Assembly (NCBI GenBank): GCA_963736285.1
Contig: CAVTOA010000001.1
Span: forward strand, 124,001 to 188,000
Length of the DNA stretch: 64,000 bases
Origin: CAVTOA01 sp963736285
GTDB lineage: Bacteria; Actinomycetota; Actinomycetes; Mycobacteriales; QHCE01
Direction: 5' to 3'
The position numbers and the translations under genes were made by a program. Under the pieces are notes generated by a model. That model saw only the letters and a list, made by a program, of their open reading frames with translations, made no database searches and was not told where the DNA came from. Below are positions 26,786-35,871 of this stretch, piece after piece (within the stretch, counting starts at the first letter, position 1; each line of letters starts with the position of its first letter).

Positions 26786-27451
26786 GTGCGAATCGGGGCG
26801 GGTCGGTCGCTAGACATCCCGGCGCCGCGACTGGCGGGCTGGCTGGAACGATTTCATGCCAGCCATGTGGTGACATCCACTCATTATCTTGACGGCACCT
26901 CGGTTGTCTTTGAGGCAGCTGACGGTGTTGTTGCGGAGTGCACAGTCCCGCTAGGTCCAATCGGCGTAGCCAGTCGGTTCGCGGGGATGAAAGCAGCACC
27001 GCTGTTGTCGCATGTGACGCGCCCGGTCAGTGCCGGTGTTCTGCTGGTGCGTTTGGGCGGCTACGCGGTGGGCATGTTCGGATCCGATGATCGACTCATC
27101 GCCTCCAAAGTGGATTCGCGTCTGGTTCATGGGCGCCAACGCAATGGCGGTTCTTCGCAGGCACGGTATACCCGGCGACGCGAGAACGAGGTGCGCGATC
27201 AGCTACGTGCGGCCGCCGATACCGCAGCGCGGGTGCTGAGGCCTTTCGTGGCGCAGATGGAGGTCTTCGTAGTGGGCGGAGACAAAACGGCGGTGGCGGG
27301 GACTCTTGCCGATCGTCGGCTAGCGCCGTTGGTGGCGTTGCGTACCGAGCCGTTTTTGACCGTGCCAGACCCCAAGCGCGCCGTGTTGGATAGCGCGCCA
27401 TCGCTCTACCGAAGCACCCGGATTCGGGTTCATGAGAAGCGCAATGCATAG
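26786..27451 (+). CDS. acVLRF1-family peptidyl-tRNA hydrolase (Vms1/release-factor-1-like)
   Basis: Resembles the actinobacterial branch of the eukaryotic Vms1/eRF1 release-factor fold, which frees nascent chains from stalled ribosomes. The supporting piece is NGGSSQARYTRRRENE, equivalent to the Vms1 G-x-x-Q loop with its catalytic glutamine. VEVFVVGGDKTA-like strands (here MEVFVVGGDKTAV) follow. 221 residues, starting at GTG 26786 directly after the sufT stop codon. Adjacency to the suf operon suggests cotranscription. The function is from family knowledge; nothing else in the window tests it. Confidence 0.75.
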   Translation: MRIGAGRSLDIPAPRLAGWLERFHASHVVTSTHYLDGTSVVFEAADGVVAECTVPLGPIGVASRFAGMKAAPLLSHVTRPVSAGVLLVRLGGYAVGMFGSDDRLIASKVDSRLVHGRQRNGGSSQARYTRRRENEVRDQLRAAADTAARVLRPFVAQMEVFVVGGDKTAVAGTLADRRLAPLVALRTEPFLTVPDPKRAVLDSAPSLYRSTRIRVHEKRNA

Positions 27452-27592
27452 CCCTGTCGGGATGCACGAGGACAATTACGGCTCGCGGAACACCACGATG
27501 TCACGCGTATCGGACTCTCAACAGGTAGTCTTCGGAGACTAGGTGGGAATGCCCCAATAATTGGTGGTTCCGTAATAGTCAAGAGGTAGCCC

Positions 27593-27621
27593 TTGACGGA
27601 CGAAATCGTGCGTTACAGACT
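27593..27621 (+). promoter_or_regulatory. Putative promoter of the Lrp/ABC transporter cassette
   Basis: TTGACG (27593-27598) is followed after 17 bases by CAGACT (27616-27621). This would place the transcription start at or next to the ATG at 27628, giving a leaderless message, which is common in actinobacteria. No ribosome-binding site precedes the ATG. The -10 match is weak. Confidence 0.35.
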
Positions 27622-27627
27622 TAAAGT

Positions 27628-28653
27628 ATGACGGTTTCGGTCATGTACGACCCTTTGGACCAACGAATAATTGCAGCACTCTACGTTAATGGGCGGGCGT
27701 CGTGGCGCACCATCGCCCGGGTGCTGGGCGCAAATGAGACCACCGTCGCCCGGCATGGTCAACGGCTCATCGAAGAGGGCGCGGCGCAAATCGTCGGCGT
27801 TCTGGACGTGCTGCGCAGCCGGCTGGGTGTTCCAGTGATGACGAGAATTCGTTGTCAGCCACGTCAAATCGAACGCGTGGCCAGTGAATTGGCCGCGTTG
27901 GATGAGAGTCGCTTCGTCACCTTGGTGACCGGCACTACCGACTGCGTCGTAGAGCTGGTGGCTCAGGACCAGCTCGCATTGCGCCGGCTCCTGCTGCAGA
28001 CGCTGGCCAGAACCCCCGGAGTGGTCACTTGCGATACGCAGGCAGTGCTACGCACATTTATCTCCGCTTATGACTGGGATCCCGGCTTGCTGTCCCCAAA
28101 GATTGCGAGCGAGTTGCGGCCACAACGTGCCAACGCACGGGTAGGCGAACCGGAGGAAAACAACCGCGAATTGACGAAACTAGAACGTGGCCTCGCCGAG
28201 GCTTTTCGGCATGACGGGCGCAGGTCCTTTACTGATGTGGCGAAAGAGCTTGATGTGAGCGAGTCCACAGTGGTGCGGCGGGTGGAGTCGCTGGTGTCAC
28301 GGGGGCGGCTTCGTTTTCGAACATTGGTCGACTTGAACGTATTCGGCTTTGAGCAGGCGGCGATGGTGTGGTTGCAGGTCGCGCCGGGCTATTTGGATGC
28401 GATTGGTCGTCAATTGCTCGCCGATCACCGAGTCATGTATTTGGCGGCCACCTCGGGAACGTTCCAGATTATTGGGGAAGTCGCCCTACGTCGCCACGAA
28501 GAGTTGTATGACTTTGTGGAAGACACCCTCGGAAAACTTGAGGGTGTCCAAGGTGTCGATGCCACCTTGGAATTTCAAACAATCAAGCGTGCGGGCGTGG
28601 TTCGAGACTCAGCGGAATTGCCGGGAATTACGTGGAAAGAGGCCATGATATGA
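27628..28653 (+). CDS. Lrp/AsnC-family regulator with duplicated HTH and effector modules
   Basis: A 341-residue tandem Lrp protein. The first module has a winged HTH in DPLDQRIIAALYVNGRASWR and the following TIARVLGANETTVARHGQRL, then a RAM-like effector domain. The second HTH is LERGLAEAFRHDGRRSFTDV with VAKELDVSESTVVRRVESL. A second effector domain follows, ending VQGVDATLEFQTIK. Two-module Lrp proteins are common in actinobacteria and usually control the neighbouring transport and catabolism genes. The stop overlaps the substrate-binding protein start by four bases, so the regulator is coupled to the transporter it probably controls. Confidence 0.88.
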   Translation: MTVSVMYDPLDQRIIAALYVNGRASWRTIARVLGANETTVARHGQRLIEEGAAQIVGVLDVLRSRLGVPVMTRIRCQPRQIERVASELAALDESRFVTLVTGTTDCVVELVAQDQLALRRLLLQTLARTPGVVTCDTQAVLRTFISAYDWDPGLLSPKIASELRPQRANARVGEPEENNRELTKLERGLAEAFRHDGRRSFTDVAKELDVSESTVVRRVESLVSRGRLRFRTLVDLNVFGFEQAAMVWLQVAPGYLDAIGRQLLADHRVMYLAATSGTFQIIGEVALRRHEELYDFVEDTLGKLEGVQGVDATLEFQTIKRAGVVRDSAELPGITWKEAMI

Positions 28654-29726
28654 GCAGCACTTTGCGTTCTTCTTCACATAGCCCGTCTTTCACGGTGTCC
28701 CGGCGAGATGTGTTGAAAACCACGGCTGGCGTGTCTTTGGTGGGGATACTCGCGGCCTGTGGATTGGGAAATAGTAAAAGTACTTTGACTACTTCTGCGT
28801 TTGGCGGAAACACTCAGGACGTTTTCCAAAAGATTGCGTTTACCCCATATGGCGATCAAGAGAACATCAAAATTACCCAGGTGACGCTGCAATCAGCTGA
28901 CGCGTTGTCCAGGATGCGTTCGGAAAAAAACAATCCTCAGATCGACATGTACCAATTTTCTGGCGGCCAAGAACTAGCGGCAACCGACGAAGGTTTGACG
29001 CACACGATCAACAATATTTCCAATGCCGTGGATGTGCCTAAGGAGTTTAAGTCACCAAAGAAAGACTGGATTGCCATCGCGGTCATTCCGGAAGGAATTG
29101 TTTATAACACTGACAAAATAAAGCAGCCACCCACCAGCTATAAAGATTTCTTCAAGCCGGAATATCAAGGCCATGTGGCGTTTCCGACCATTACCAATGG
29201 CTACGGAGCAGATTTTCTTGTCATGGTTGCTCGTACGTACGGTGGTGGCGAGAACAATATTGACCCCGGGTTCACTCAATTGCGAAAAATTGCGGATAGG
29301 GCAACTATTTTCAAAGCCGCGGACGAGGTTCCTACTTTGTTTAGTAAAGGCGATATTTGGATTATGCCCTACGATCTGTCCAATGCGTTCCGCGCAAAGG
29401 ACGCGGGCTTGCCAGTGGGATTTGTCTTTCCGAAGGAAGGCGCTCCGGCGTCTATTGTTACTATTTGCATCGCAAAGAAATCGAAGCATGTCGACGATGC
29501 TGAAGGTGCGATCAACTACATTCTCAAGCCGTCGGTCCAAGCGAAAATAGCGGAGAATCTCTTCTGGACCCCAGTTAACACTAAGACCACATTGCCGAAA
29601 AGCATCGCGGACCGTATTCCGACCGGAACTGAAGGACTTAAGCGCCTCACGATCCTCGATCGCACCACCATCAACAAAAATATTGGTGCCTGGACCGATC
29701 AGTGGAATAGGGAAATCGCCGGATAA
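28650..29726 (+). CDS. ABC transporter substrate-binding lipoprotein (polyamine-type, Tat-exported)
   Basis: An extracytoplasmic binding protein of the PotD/AfuA-like group. The N-terminus combines a twin-arginine motif SRRDVLK (residues 17-23) with a lipobox LAAC whose Cys37 would be lipidated. The mature part has an early lobe with DMYQFSGGQELAATDEG and a hinge-region strand IAVIPEGIVYNTDKI. PPTSYKDFFKPEYQGHVAF is characteristic of spermidine/iron/thiamine-type binding proteins. About 358 residues. The substrate cannot be named. GC content is slightly lower than in its neighbours. The start overlaps the regulator stop. Confidence 0.88.
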   Translation: MSSTLRSSSHSPSFTVSRRDVLKTTAGVSLVGILAACGLGNSKSTLTTSAFGGNTQDVFQKIAFTPYGDQENIKITQVTLQSADALSRMRSEKNNPQIDMYQFSGGQELAATDEGLTHTINNISNAVDVPKEFKSPKKDWIAIAVIPEGIVYNTDKIKQPPTSYKDFFKPEYQGHVAFPTITNGYGADFLVMVARTYGGGENNIDPGFTQLRKIADRATIFKAADEVPTLFSKGDIWIMPYDLSNAFRAKDAGLPVGFVFPKEGAPASIVTICIAKKSKHVDDAEGAINYILKPSVQAKIAENLFWTPVNTKTTLPKSIADRIPTGTEGLKRLTILDRTTINKNIGAWTDQWNREIAG

Positions 29727-29734
29727 GTCGAGCC

Positions 29735-30601
29735 ATGTCGGTCGTTTCCCGTACTCCCGAGGCAGCCCAGCCAAAGCGACGGTGGCTGGGATCGACGCTG
29801 TTGCTGGTGCCGATCGTGGTGACCTTTGTCGTGCTGTTTGGCGCCCCCATGGTGCTTGAGCTCAACAGCAGCCTGCATCCGAGCGGTGCGCAAGGGCTCA
29901 GTCTTGATAACTATCGAGCCTTTCTGACGGACGCCTATTACCTCAAAGTTCTGGGGAGAACTCTCCTCATTGGGCTCGCGACCACCGTCTTCACGCTGTT
30001 GCTGGGCTATCCGCTGGCGTATCGGATGGCGCGTACCGGGTCGCTCCGGCGGGCGCTGGCGACAGTGGTCGTTATCTTCCCGTTGTTGGTCAGCGCGGTG
30101 GTGCGGACGTTCGGTTGGCAAGTGCTCTTCTACCGACAAGGTCCGATTGCCGCACTGCTGGCTCATCTTGGCCTAGGCGATGTGGTGCTCCAAGGAACCG
30201 CGACAGGCGTGGTCATCGCATTGACGGAAGTCTTGCTGCCGTTCATGGTGTTGACGTTGTTGCCGGTCATGCAACAGATCAACCCGCAGTGGGAGGAAGC
30301 GGCCCACGATCTAGGGGCGGGTCCATTTAGGACATTTATGCGCGTCACTATGCCGTTGTCGGTGGGTGGGATTCTCGGCGGCTCATTGCTGGTTTTTGCG
30401 CTATCGATCTCTAGCTTTGTCACGCCTAGCTTGTTGGGGGGCGACCGGGTGCAGGTCATGGCTACCGCTATCTATCAGCAAAGCCAGGTTCCCAATACGC
30501 CCTTTGCTTCGGCCATGGCGATCATCCTGCTGGCGGTGGTATTGATACTGACTATCGGATACTCCCGGCTGCTCGGCGGAGCCAGGAGGCGGTCATCGTG
30601 A
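29735..30601 (+). CDS. ABC transporter permease (PotB-like)
   Basis: A 288-residue inner-membrane permease with about six helices. The first lies at about 20-42 (LLLVPIVVTFVVLFGAPMVL). The EAA loop that contacts the ATPase is EEAAHDLGAGPFRTFMRVTM. It starts at ATG 29735, 8 bp after the binding protein, and its stop overlaps the next permease by four bases. It belongs to the polyamine/opine/iron type of binding-protein-dependent transporters. Confidence 0.9.
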   Translation: MSVVSRTPEAAQPKRRWLGSTLLLVPIVVTFVVLFGAPMVLELNSSLHPSGAQGLSLDNYRAFLTDAYYLKVLGRTLLIGLATTVFTLLLGYPLAYRMARTGSLRRALATVVVIFPLLVSAVVRTFGWQVLFYRQGPIAALLAHLGLGDVVLQGTATGVVIALTEVLLPFMVLTLLPVMQQINPQWEEAAHDLGAGPFRTFMRVTMPLSVGGILGGSLLVFALSISSFVTPSLLGGDRVQVMATAIYQQSQVPNTPFASAMAIILLAVVLILTIGYSRLLGGARRRSS

Positions 30602-31395
30602 GAACGCGTCGCCCGCGTCTAGGTCATTGGCTACTGACGACCTTTAACCTGCTGGTATTCGCATTTCTGCTGGCGCCTGTGGTCGTCGTGGTCGCGAGTG
30701 CGTTTGGGCGGTCTTACTACCTGACCTTCCCCCCGTATGGCTTCACGCTACAAGCCTTCAAGAACGCCCTCGCCGACACCGATTATCGCGACGCGTTCTC
30801 GATGAGTATTGAAGTGGGCATCGGCGCCGCCCTGCTGGCCACTGTGATCGGTGGATTGGCCGCCATTAGCCTTGCTCGTGGCCGGCTTCCGGGAAAAAAC
30901 CTTATGACCAGCTTGTTTATGTCGCCGCTGGTGGTGCCGACATTGGTGCTTGCGGTGGCGATGTTGACTCTGGCCAGCGACCTTGGCATCGGTCCTACTG
31001 GCTACCGCCTCATCGTTAGCCACGTGATCATCACCGTTCCATACGTACTGAGAGTGGTTCTGCCGGCGATGGAGAGAATGGATCCGGCGCTGGTCGAGGC
31101 CGCGAAAGACCTTGGCGCTTCACCGTGGCGAGCTTTTTGGCGAGTGACCTTTCCTCTTGTGCGGTCTTCGTGGATAGTCGGAGCGGTCTTCGCGTTCATG
31201 ATCAGCTTTGACGAGTTGGTGATGTCACTCTTTCTGGCACCGCCGGCGAGCCCAACCTTGCCCGTCAAACTGTATTCGGCTTTGGAGTTTGGTCTCGACC
31301 CCAAGGTTGCTGCCATCTCGGCAATGTTGATCGTGGTTACGGGAGTGGTCACCGTGGTGGGGCAACTTATCGCTGACCTGCGCAAGGTTGCGTGA
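30598..31395 (+). CDS. ABC transporter permease (PotC-like)
   Basis: The second permease, 265 residues with about six helices. The EAA loop is VEAAKDLGASPWRAFWRVTF. FDELVMSLFLAPPASPTLPV is the conserved segment after it in PotC-type permeases. GTG 30598 overlaps the first permease. Together they form the heterodimeric channel for the lipoprotein and ATPase of this cassette. Confidence 0.9.
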   Translation: MRTRRPRLGHWLLTTFNLLVFAFLLAPVVVVVASAFGRSYYLTFPPYGFTLQAFKNALADTDYRDAFSMSIEVGIGAALLATVIGGLAAISLARGRLPGKNLMTSLFMSPLVVPTLVLAVAMLTLASDLGIGPTGYRLIVSHVIITVPYVLRVVLPAMERMDPALVEAAKDLGASPWRAFWRVTFPLVRSSWIVGAVFAFMISFDELVMSLFLAPPASPTLPVKLYSALEFGLDPKVAAISAMLIVVTGVVTVVGQLIADLRKVA

Positions 31396-31406
31396 GGAGA
31401 ATGGCG

Positions 31407-32525
31407 ATGGATGCGGAGCTCGAACTGGACAGCCTAGTCAAACGCTACGGCAAGACGGTGGCCGTCGACGGAGTGAGCTTGAGCGTCCCTAAAGGACAGT
31501 TGCTCAGCCTGCTGGGTCCGTCTGGCTGCGGCAAGACCACTACGCTTCGGATGATCGGGGGGTTTATCGAACCCACCAGCGGTCGAGTCAGACTGCGTGG
31601 CAGAGATGTGACCGACGTTGCGCCCTACCATCGCGACACCGCCATGGTGTTTCAGAGCTATGCCCTGTTTCCTCATCTGTCGGCGGCTGACAATATCGCC
31701 TTTGGCCTGCGGGAACGTCGCTTGTCGCGTCAAAACACCGCAGAGCGCGTGCGTCGCTACTTGGCATTGTTGGGGCTAGAGGAGCTCGGCAAGAGAATGC
31801 CGAGGGAGCTCTCCGGCGGACAACAACAGCGAGTGGCCGTTGCTCGCGCGTTGGCGCTAGAGCCGGCTGTGCTCTTGATGGATGAGCCATTCTCCAATTT
31901 GGACGCGGCGTTGCGTGAGTCCACCCGGGTGGAGCTGCGCCGCATCCAGCAAGAGTTGAGCACGACCACGATCGTGGTCACGCACGATCAAGAAGAGGCC
32001 CTCGCGATCTCCGATCAGATCGCCGTGATGAACCGTGGCCGGATCGAGCAAATTGGGGTGGGTACCGAGATCTACCAGCATCCCCACACGCCGTTTGTCG
32101 CGTCCTTTGTCGGCGCCGCGAATATTTTCACTGGCGAGGTTTGGCCAGTCACAGATGGATCGACTTTGCTGACAAACGACGCCCGTTTGGTGGCAGCGAC
32201 ACGGTTGGGCATACCGGGGAGCTCAGCGTCAGCGGCGGTGCGGGCAGAAAATATTCGTGCCGAACTCGTGAGTCCAGAAAACACCACCACCATCGACAAC
32301 AGCTGCGTCGGGCGAATAGAGGTCTCTTCCTATCTCGGGGTGAGCACCCGGCTTGTGGTGGCATTGCCCTCGGGGAAAAAGCTCACCGTTCGGGGCGGCG
32401 TCTCGATAGCCGAAGAGCTCGCAGTGGGCGCATGGGTGCGGTTGCGCTGGGACCCGAGTGCGGTGCTGTCGTTGGCCACGAACGTGGTTGACGACGTCGA
32501 CGGTAAGGAGAACGGGCATGTCTGA
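31407..32525 (+). CDS. ABC transporter ATP-binding protein (PotA-like)
   Basis: Energises the two permeases. Walker A is GPSGCGKTT, the Q-loop is in VFQSYALFPHLSAADNIAFG, the signature is LSGGQQQRVAVARAL, Walker B is LLMDEPFSNLD and the H-loop is VVTHDQEEA. A C-terminal TOBE-like beta domain (after about residue 235) includes FVGAANIFTGEV. ATG 31407 is chosen because AGGAG (31395-31399) lies 7 bases upstream. GTG 31392 and ATG 31401 are alternatives. The last eight bases overlap the amidohydrolase start. Confidence 0.92.
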   Translation: MDAELELDSLVKRYGKTVAVDGVSLSVPKGQLLSLLGPSGCGKTTTLRMIGGFIEPTSGRVRLRGRDVTDVAPYHRDTAMVFQSYALFPHLSAADNIAFGLRERRLSRQNTAERVRRYLALLGLEELGKRMPRELSGGQQQRVAVARALALEPAVLLMDEPFSNLDAALRESTRVELRRIQQELSTTTIVVTHDQEEALAISDQIAVMNRGRIEQIGVGTEIYQHPHTPFVASFVGAANIFTGEVWPVTDGSTLLTNDARLVAATRLGIPGSSASAAVRAENIRAELVSPENTTTIDNSCVGRIEVSSYLGVSTRLVVALPSGKKLTVRGGVSIAEELAVGAWVRLRWDPSAVLSLATNVVDDVDGKENGHV

Positions 32526-33699
32526 GGTAGCCATCCACGATGTCACAGTTTTTACCGGAGACGGGCCGGTGCTGGAGGGCGCCTCTGTGGTGGTCCGGGA
32601 TGGCCGCATCGCCGACGTCGCTGACCATGGCGGACCGATATCTGTCGGGCCTGATGCTGTTCATGTGGATGGCGCTCGGGGCTTTCTGATGCCGGGGCTC
32701 ATCGATGCGCATACTCACCTCACGTTGCATCGTGGTCCGGAGGTCCCCGAGCCACAGCCGCAGACTCCGTTTTTGTCCGCCTGGGCCGCGGGTCGAAAGC
32801 TCATTTCTGGGGTGACGACAGCTCGCGATGTCGGCGGTCATGGACACGTCAACATCGCTTTGGCGCGAGCAACGGCAGCTAGGCTCGTTCCTGGCCCTCG
32901 GATCGTGGCTGCCGGGCAAGCGATCTCGGCGACAGGTGGGCATATTCACTATTTTTGCCGACAAGCAGATGGACCTATCGAGATCACCAAGGCGGTACGC
33001 GAGCAAATTCGTGCGGGTGCCGGTGTCATAAAAATCATGGTGACGGGTGGCTCTGCCAACGACGACGAAGATCCCGAGCGGTTGCAGTTGCAGCCGGACG
33101 AGATCGCCGCCGCCGTGCGAGAGGCGACGGAGGCAAAATTGCCGGTGGCCGCGCACGCGGTCACGGATCGAGCGGCGCGGTTGTGCGCCCAAATCGGCAC
33201 CGCATCGGTCGAGCATGGCGGCGAGTTGACGGAGCAGACGCTGGAGCTGTTGAAGTCAACGGGCACCGTTCTGGTGCCGACCGTGGCGGTATACCGACGT
33301 ATGGTGGCCGACATCGATGGCTGGGGCCAACAACGCGCGGCTGATGTAGCGGAGTTTACCCAGCAGAAGGAACCGTCACTGCGACAGGCGATTGCGCTAG
33401 GCGTCACTATTGGCGTGGGCACTGATTGCGGCCGGCACTTCCCGCACGACGCCATCGCCGACGAGATGATCACGTTGCATGAGCTCGGGATGAGCACCGA
33501 AGCGGTTCTGCTCGCCGCCACCCGAACCAACGCCGCACTGTTGGGCTGGCAACACGAGATAGGCACTGTCCAAATCGGAAAGCGAGCGGATCTGGTGCTC
33601 TTCGGGGGTAATCCTTTGGACGACCTCACTGCGCTGCGCGCGGTGCAGCGTGTTTTCGTCGACGGCCAGCAACGTTTTCGGCCGACAGCTGACAACTGA
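32518..33699 (+). CDS. Metal-dependent amidohydrolase (imidazolonepropionase/prolidase-like)
   Basis: A cytosolic amidohydrolase of about 393 residues. The metal site is visible: GLIDAHTHLTLH (HxH), the likely carboxylated lysine in AGVIKIMVTGG, histidines in AAHAVTDRA and SVEHGGEL, and the final aspartate in GVGTDCGRH. The beta-sandwich parts flank it (VTVFTGDGPVLEGASVVVRD, and VQIGKRADLVLFGGNPLDD at the end). Relatives cleave dipeptides, cyclic amides or lactams. It is the last gene of the Lrp-ABC transporter cassette, so it probably processes the imported compound. The substrate is unknown. Confidence 0.88.
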   Translation: MSEVAIHDVTVFTGDGPVLEGASVVVRDGRIADVADHGGPISVGPDAVHVDGARGFLMPGLIDAHTHLTLHRGPEVPEPQPQTPFLSAWAAGRKLISGVTTARDVGGHGHVNIALARATAARLVPGPRIVAAGQAISATGGHIHYFCRQADGPIEITKAVREQIRAGAGVIKIMVTGGSANDDEDPERLQLQPDEIAAAVREATEAKLPVAAHAVTDRAARLCAQIGTASVEHGGELTEQTLELLKSTGTVLVPTVAVYRRMVADIDGWGQQRAADVAEFTQQKEPSLRQAIALGVTIGVGTDCGRHFPHDAIADEMITLHELGMSTEAVLLAATRTNAALLGWQHEIGTVQIGKRADLVLFGGNPLDDLTALRAVQRVFVDGQQRFRPTADN

Positions 33700-33739
33700 C
33701 AGCGAGTGACAAGTCGCGTCATTAGATTGTTGCGGCTAG

Positions 33740-34031
33740 TTAGGCGGCACGGCTTTCGTCGAAGACGCGGCGAGCGATGGCCTCTACTTTTTGTTCGGTC
33801 AAGACAGGTACGGGATTGTCCGAAAGGGAGTCGGTTAAGTACGCGGCGGGCATAAGCCGACACCGATATACCAGTTGCTGCGGCACGCCGTTTCACCGCT
33901 TCTGCGAGGTCGGTAGGGATGCGCACGGATAGGGCGGCCGCTTTGTCGCTGATCTCTTCATGGGCAGCCGCTTCTTCCAGAGTCCACTCGACCAGCAGGT
34001 TTTGGGCCCCCCGATAACGATCTGAGCGCAT
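33740..34031 (-). pseudogene. Broken ribbon-helix-helix antitoxin-like gene
   Basis: The frame from ATG 34031 reads MRSDRYRGAQNLLVEWTLEE, then AALSVRIPTDLAEAVKRRAA and ATGISVSAYA, a CopG/Arc-like ribbon-helix-helix. It then shifts at about 33848-33853 in the run CCCGCCGC. In the other frame the expected ending continues as AYLTDSLSDNPVPVLTEQKV and EAIARRVFDESRAA, followed by a stop at 33740-33742. One base has been gained or lost. No toxin partner is adjacent. It may still yield a truncated DNA-binding piece, and a sequencing error cannot be excluded. Confidence 0.55.
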
Positions 34032-34242
34032 GCCGACGTGATCTGCGCCCTTATTGTCCCACCACAGACCTTGCGCCATACATACAACCAGTCGGCTGAT
34101 GTGCGCCATGCGCGGCCGTACCCTCGACGATCTTGACTTGGACTGGCTCGTTTAGCATGGACGCCGTGTGTTCCTAGACGCCTGTGGCCGTTCCTGGCCC
34201 ATCTTTGGCTTATGAAGAAGCACGCGTCTACGAGGAGTTTTG

Positions 34243-35856
34243 GTGATCACCACACAATCCCTGGAATTGCGCGCAGGGGCGCGGATCCTCATTGGCGAAG
34301 CCACGCTGCGAATCCAGCCAGGGGACCGTATTGGCTTGGTGGGGCGCAACGGTGCTGGCAAGACCACCACCATGAAAGTACTGGCTGGTGAGGGGCTTCC
34401 CTATGCCGGTACCGCGCATCGGAGCGGTCCGCTGGGATACCTGCCCCAAGATCCTCGCACCGGCGACCTGGAGGTGCTGGCGCGCGACCGGGTGTTGTCC
34501 GCCCGTGGCTTGGATGCCTTGCTACACAACATGGCCAATGCCCAGATCGCGATGGCCGAGACCGCCGACGATGCACAGCGCGACCGGCTTGTGCGGAAGT
34601 ATGGGCGGCTAGAAGACCAGTTCGCGACACTCGGCGGCTATGCGGCTGAGAGCGAAGCGGCCCGTATCTGCGCCAACTTGGGGCTGGCCGACCGTGTGTT
34701 GGCACAACCGCTGCACACGCTGTCTGGCGGACAGCGACGTCGAGTCGAACTGGCGCGCATCTTGTTTAGCGACCCTGGCGACGGCACTGGCATTTTGCTG
34801 CTTGACGAGCCCACCAACCATTTGGATGCCGACTCGATCGCCTGGTTGCGCGACTACCTCAAGGCGCACAAGGGCGGTCTTGTTGTTATCTCGCATGACG
34901 GCAACTTGCTGGAGGCCGTCGTCAACAAGGTGTGGTATTTGGACGCGCAGCGCGCGGTCATTGATGTGTACAACTTGGGGTGGAAGAAATACCTCGAGCA
35001 AAGAGAGACCGACGAACATCGCCGCAAGCGCGAGCGCACTAATGCGGAAAAGAAGATATCCGCTTTGACGAGTCAAGCCGACAAGATGCGCGCCAAAGCC
35101 ACGAAAGCTAAGGCCGCGCAGGACATGCTGCGGCGTGCTAACCGCCTGGCCGAAAACATGGCTGAGGATCGCGTGGCGGACAAAGTGGCCAAACTACGAT
35201 TGCCGACGCCGGCGCCGTGTGGCAAAACCCCGCTCATGGCAACAGGTCTGTCCAAATCGTACGGATCGTTGGAGATCTTCACCGACGTCGATCTTGCTGT
35301 AGATCGAGGCGCCCGGGTGGTGGTGCTCGGGCTTAATGGTGCCGGCAAAACCACGTTGCTGCGAATTTTGGCTGGGGTGGACCCGGCAGACACTGGGTCT
35401 GTCCAACCGGGACACGGATTGCGGCTCGGGTATTACGCACAGGAGCACGAGACGCTCGATGTCAACGCTACGGTGCTCGACACCATGCGCAACGCGGCGC
35501 CGAACACTACTGACGGCGATCTCCGTCGCATCCTGGGGGCATTTTTGTTCAGCGGCGATACGGTGAGCCAGCGGGTCGGAACGTTGTCGGGTGGCGAGAA
35601 GACCCGGTTGGCGCTGGCTGGTCTGGTGTGTTCGGCGGCGAATGTGTTGCTGCTGGACGAGCCGACGAACAACCTGGACCCGGCGAGTCGGGAGCAGATT
35701 CTTGATGCCATCGATCGCTACACAGGTGCCATTGTGTTGGTCACGCACGACCCGGGTGCGGTGGCGGCGCTGCGGCCCGACAAAGTGATCCTATTGCCTG
35801 ACGGGGTCGAAGATCAGTGGAGCGAAGACCTCGCTGATCTGGTGCAGCTGGCTTAG
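34243..35856 (+). CDS. ABC-F family ATPase
   Basis: A soluble protein with two ABC domains and no membrane helices, about 537 residues. First Walker A VGRNGAGKTT, signature LSGGQRRRVELARIL, Walker B ILLLDEPTNHLD. Second Walker A GLNGAGKTT, signature LSGGEKTRLALAG, Walker B LLLDEPTNNLD. Between them is a charged helical linker (about 240-310), the ribosome-reaching P-site tip region of the family. ABC-F proteins act on the ribosome, as translation factors or in antibiotic protection; which applies here is unknown. GTG 34243 follows CGAGGAG. Confidence 0.92.
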   Translation: MITTQSLELRAGARILIGEATLRIQPGDRIGLVGRNGAGKTTTMKVLAGEGLPYAGTAHRSGPLGYLPQDPRTGDLEVLARDRVLSARGLDALLHNMANAQIAMAETADDAQRDRLVRKYGRLEDQFATLGGYAAESEAARICANLGLADRVLAQPLHTLSGGQRRRVELARILFSDPGDGTGILLLDEPTNHLDADSIAWLRDYLKAHKGGLVVISHDGNLLEAVVNKVWYLDAQRAVIDVYNLGWKKYLEQRETDEHRRKRERTNAEKKISALTSQADKMRAKATKAKAAQDMLRRANRLAENMAEDRVADKVAKLRLPTPAPCGKTPLMATGLSKSYGSLEIFTDVDLAVDRGARVVVLGLNGAGKTTLLRILAGVDPADTGSVQPGHGLRLGYYAQEHETLDVNATVLDTMRNAAPNTTDGDLRRILGAFLFSGDTVSQRVGTLSGGEKTRLALAGLVCSAANVLLLDEPTNNLDPASREQILDAIDRYTGAIVLVTHDPGAVAALRPDKVILLPDGVEDQWSEDLADLVQLA

Positions 35857-35871
35857 TCGTGCGGTTTTTTG

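Noticed and set aside
32949..34109. Minus-strand 386-codon frame opposite the amidohydrolase
   Set aside because: Only its first ~80 codons (the antitoxin-like part before 33850) are meaningful. The rest is antisense to a real gene after a frameshift.
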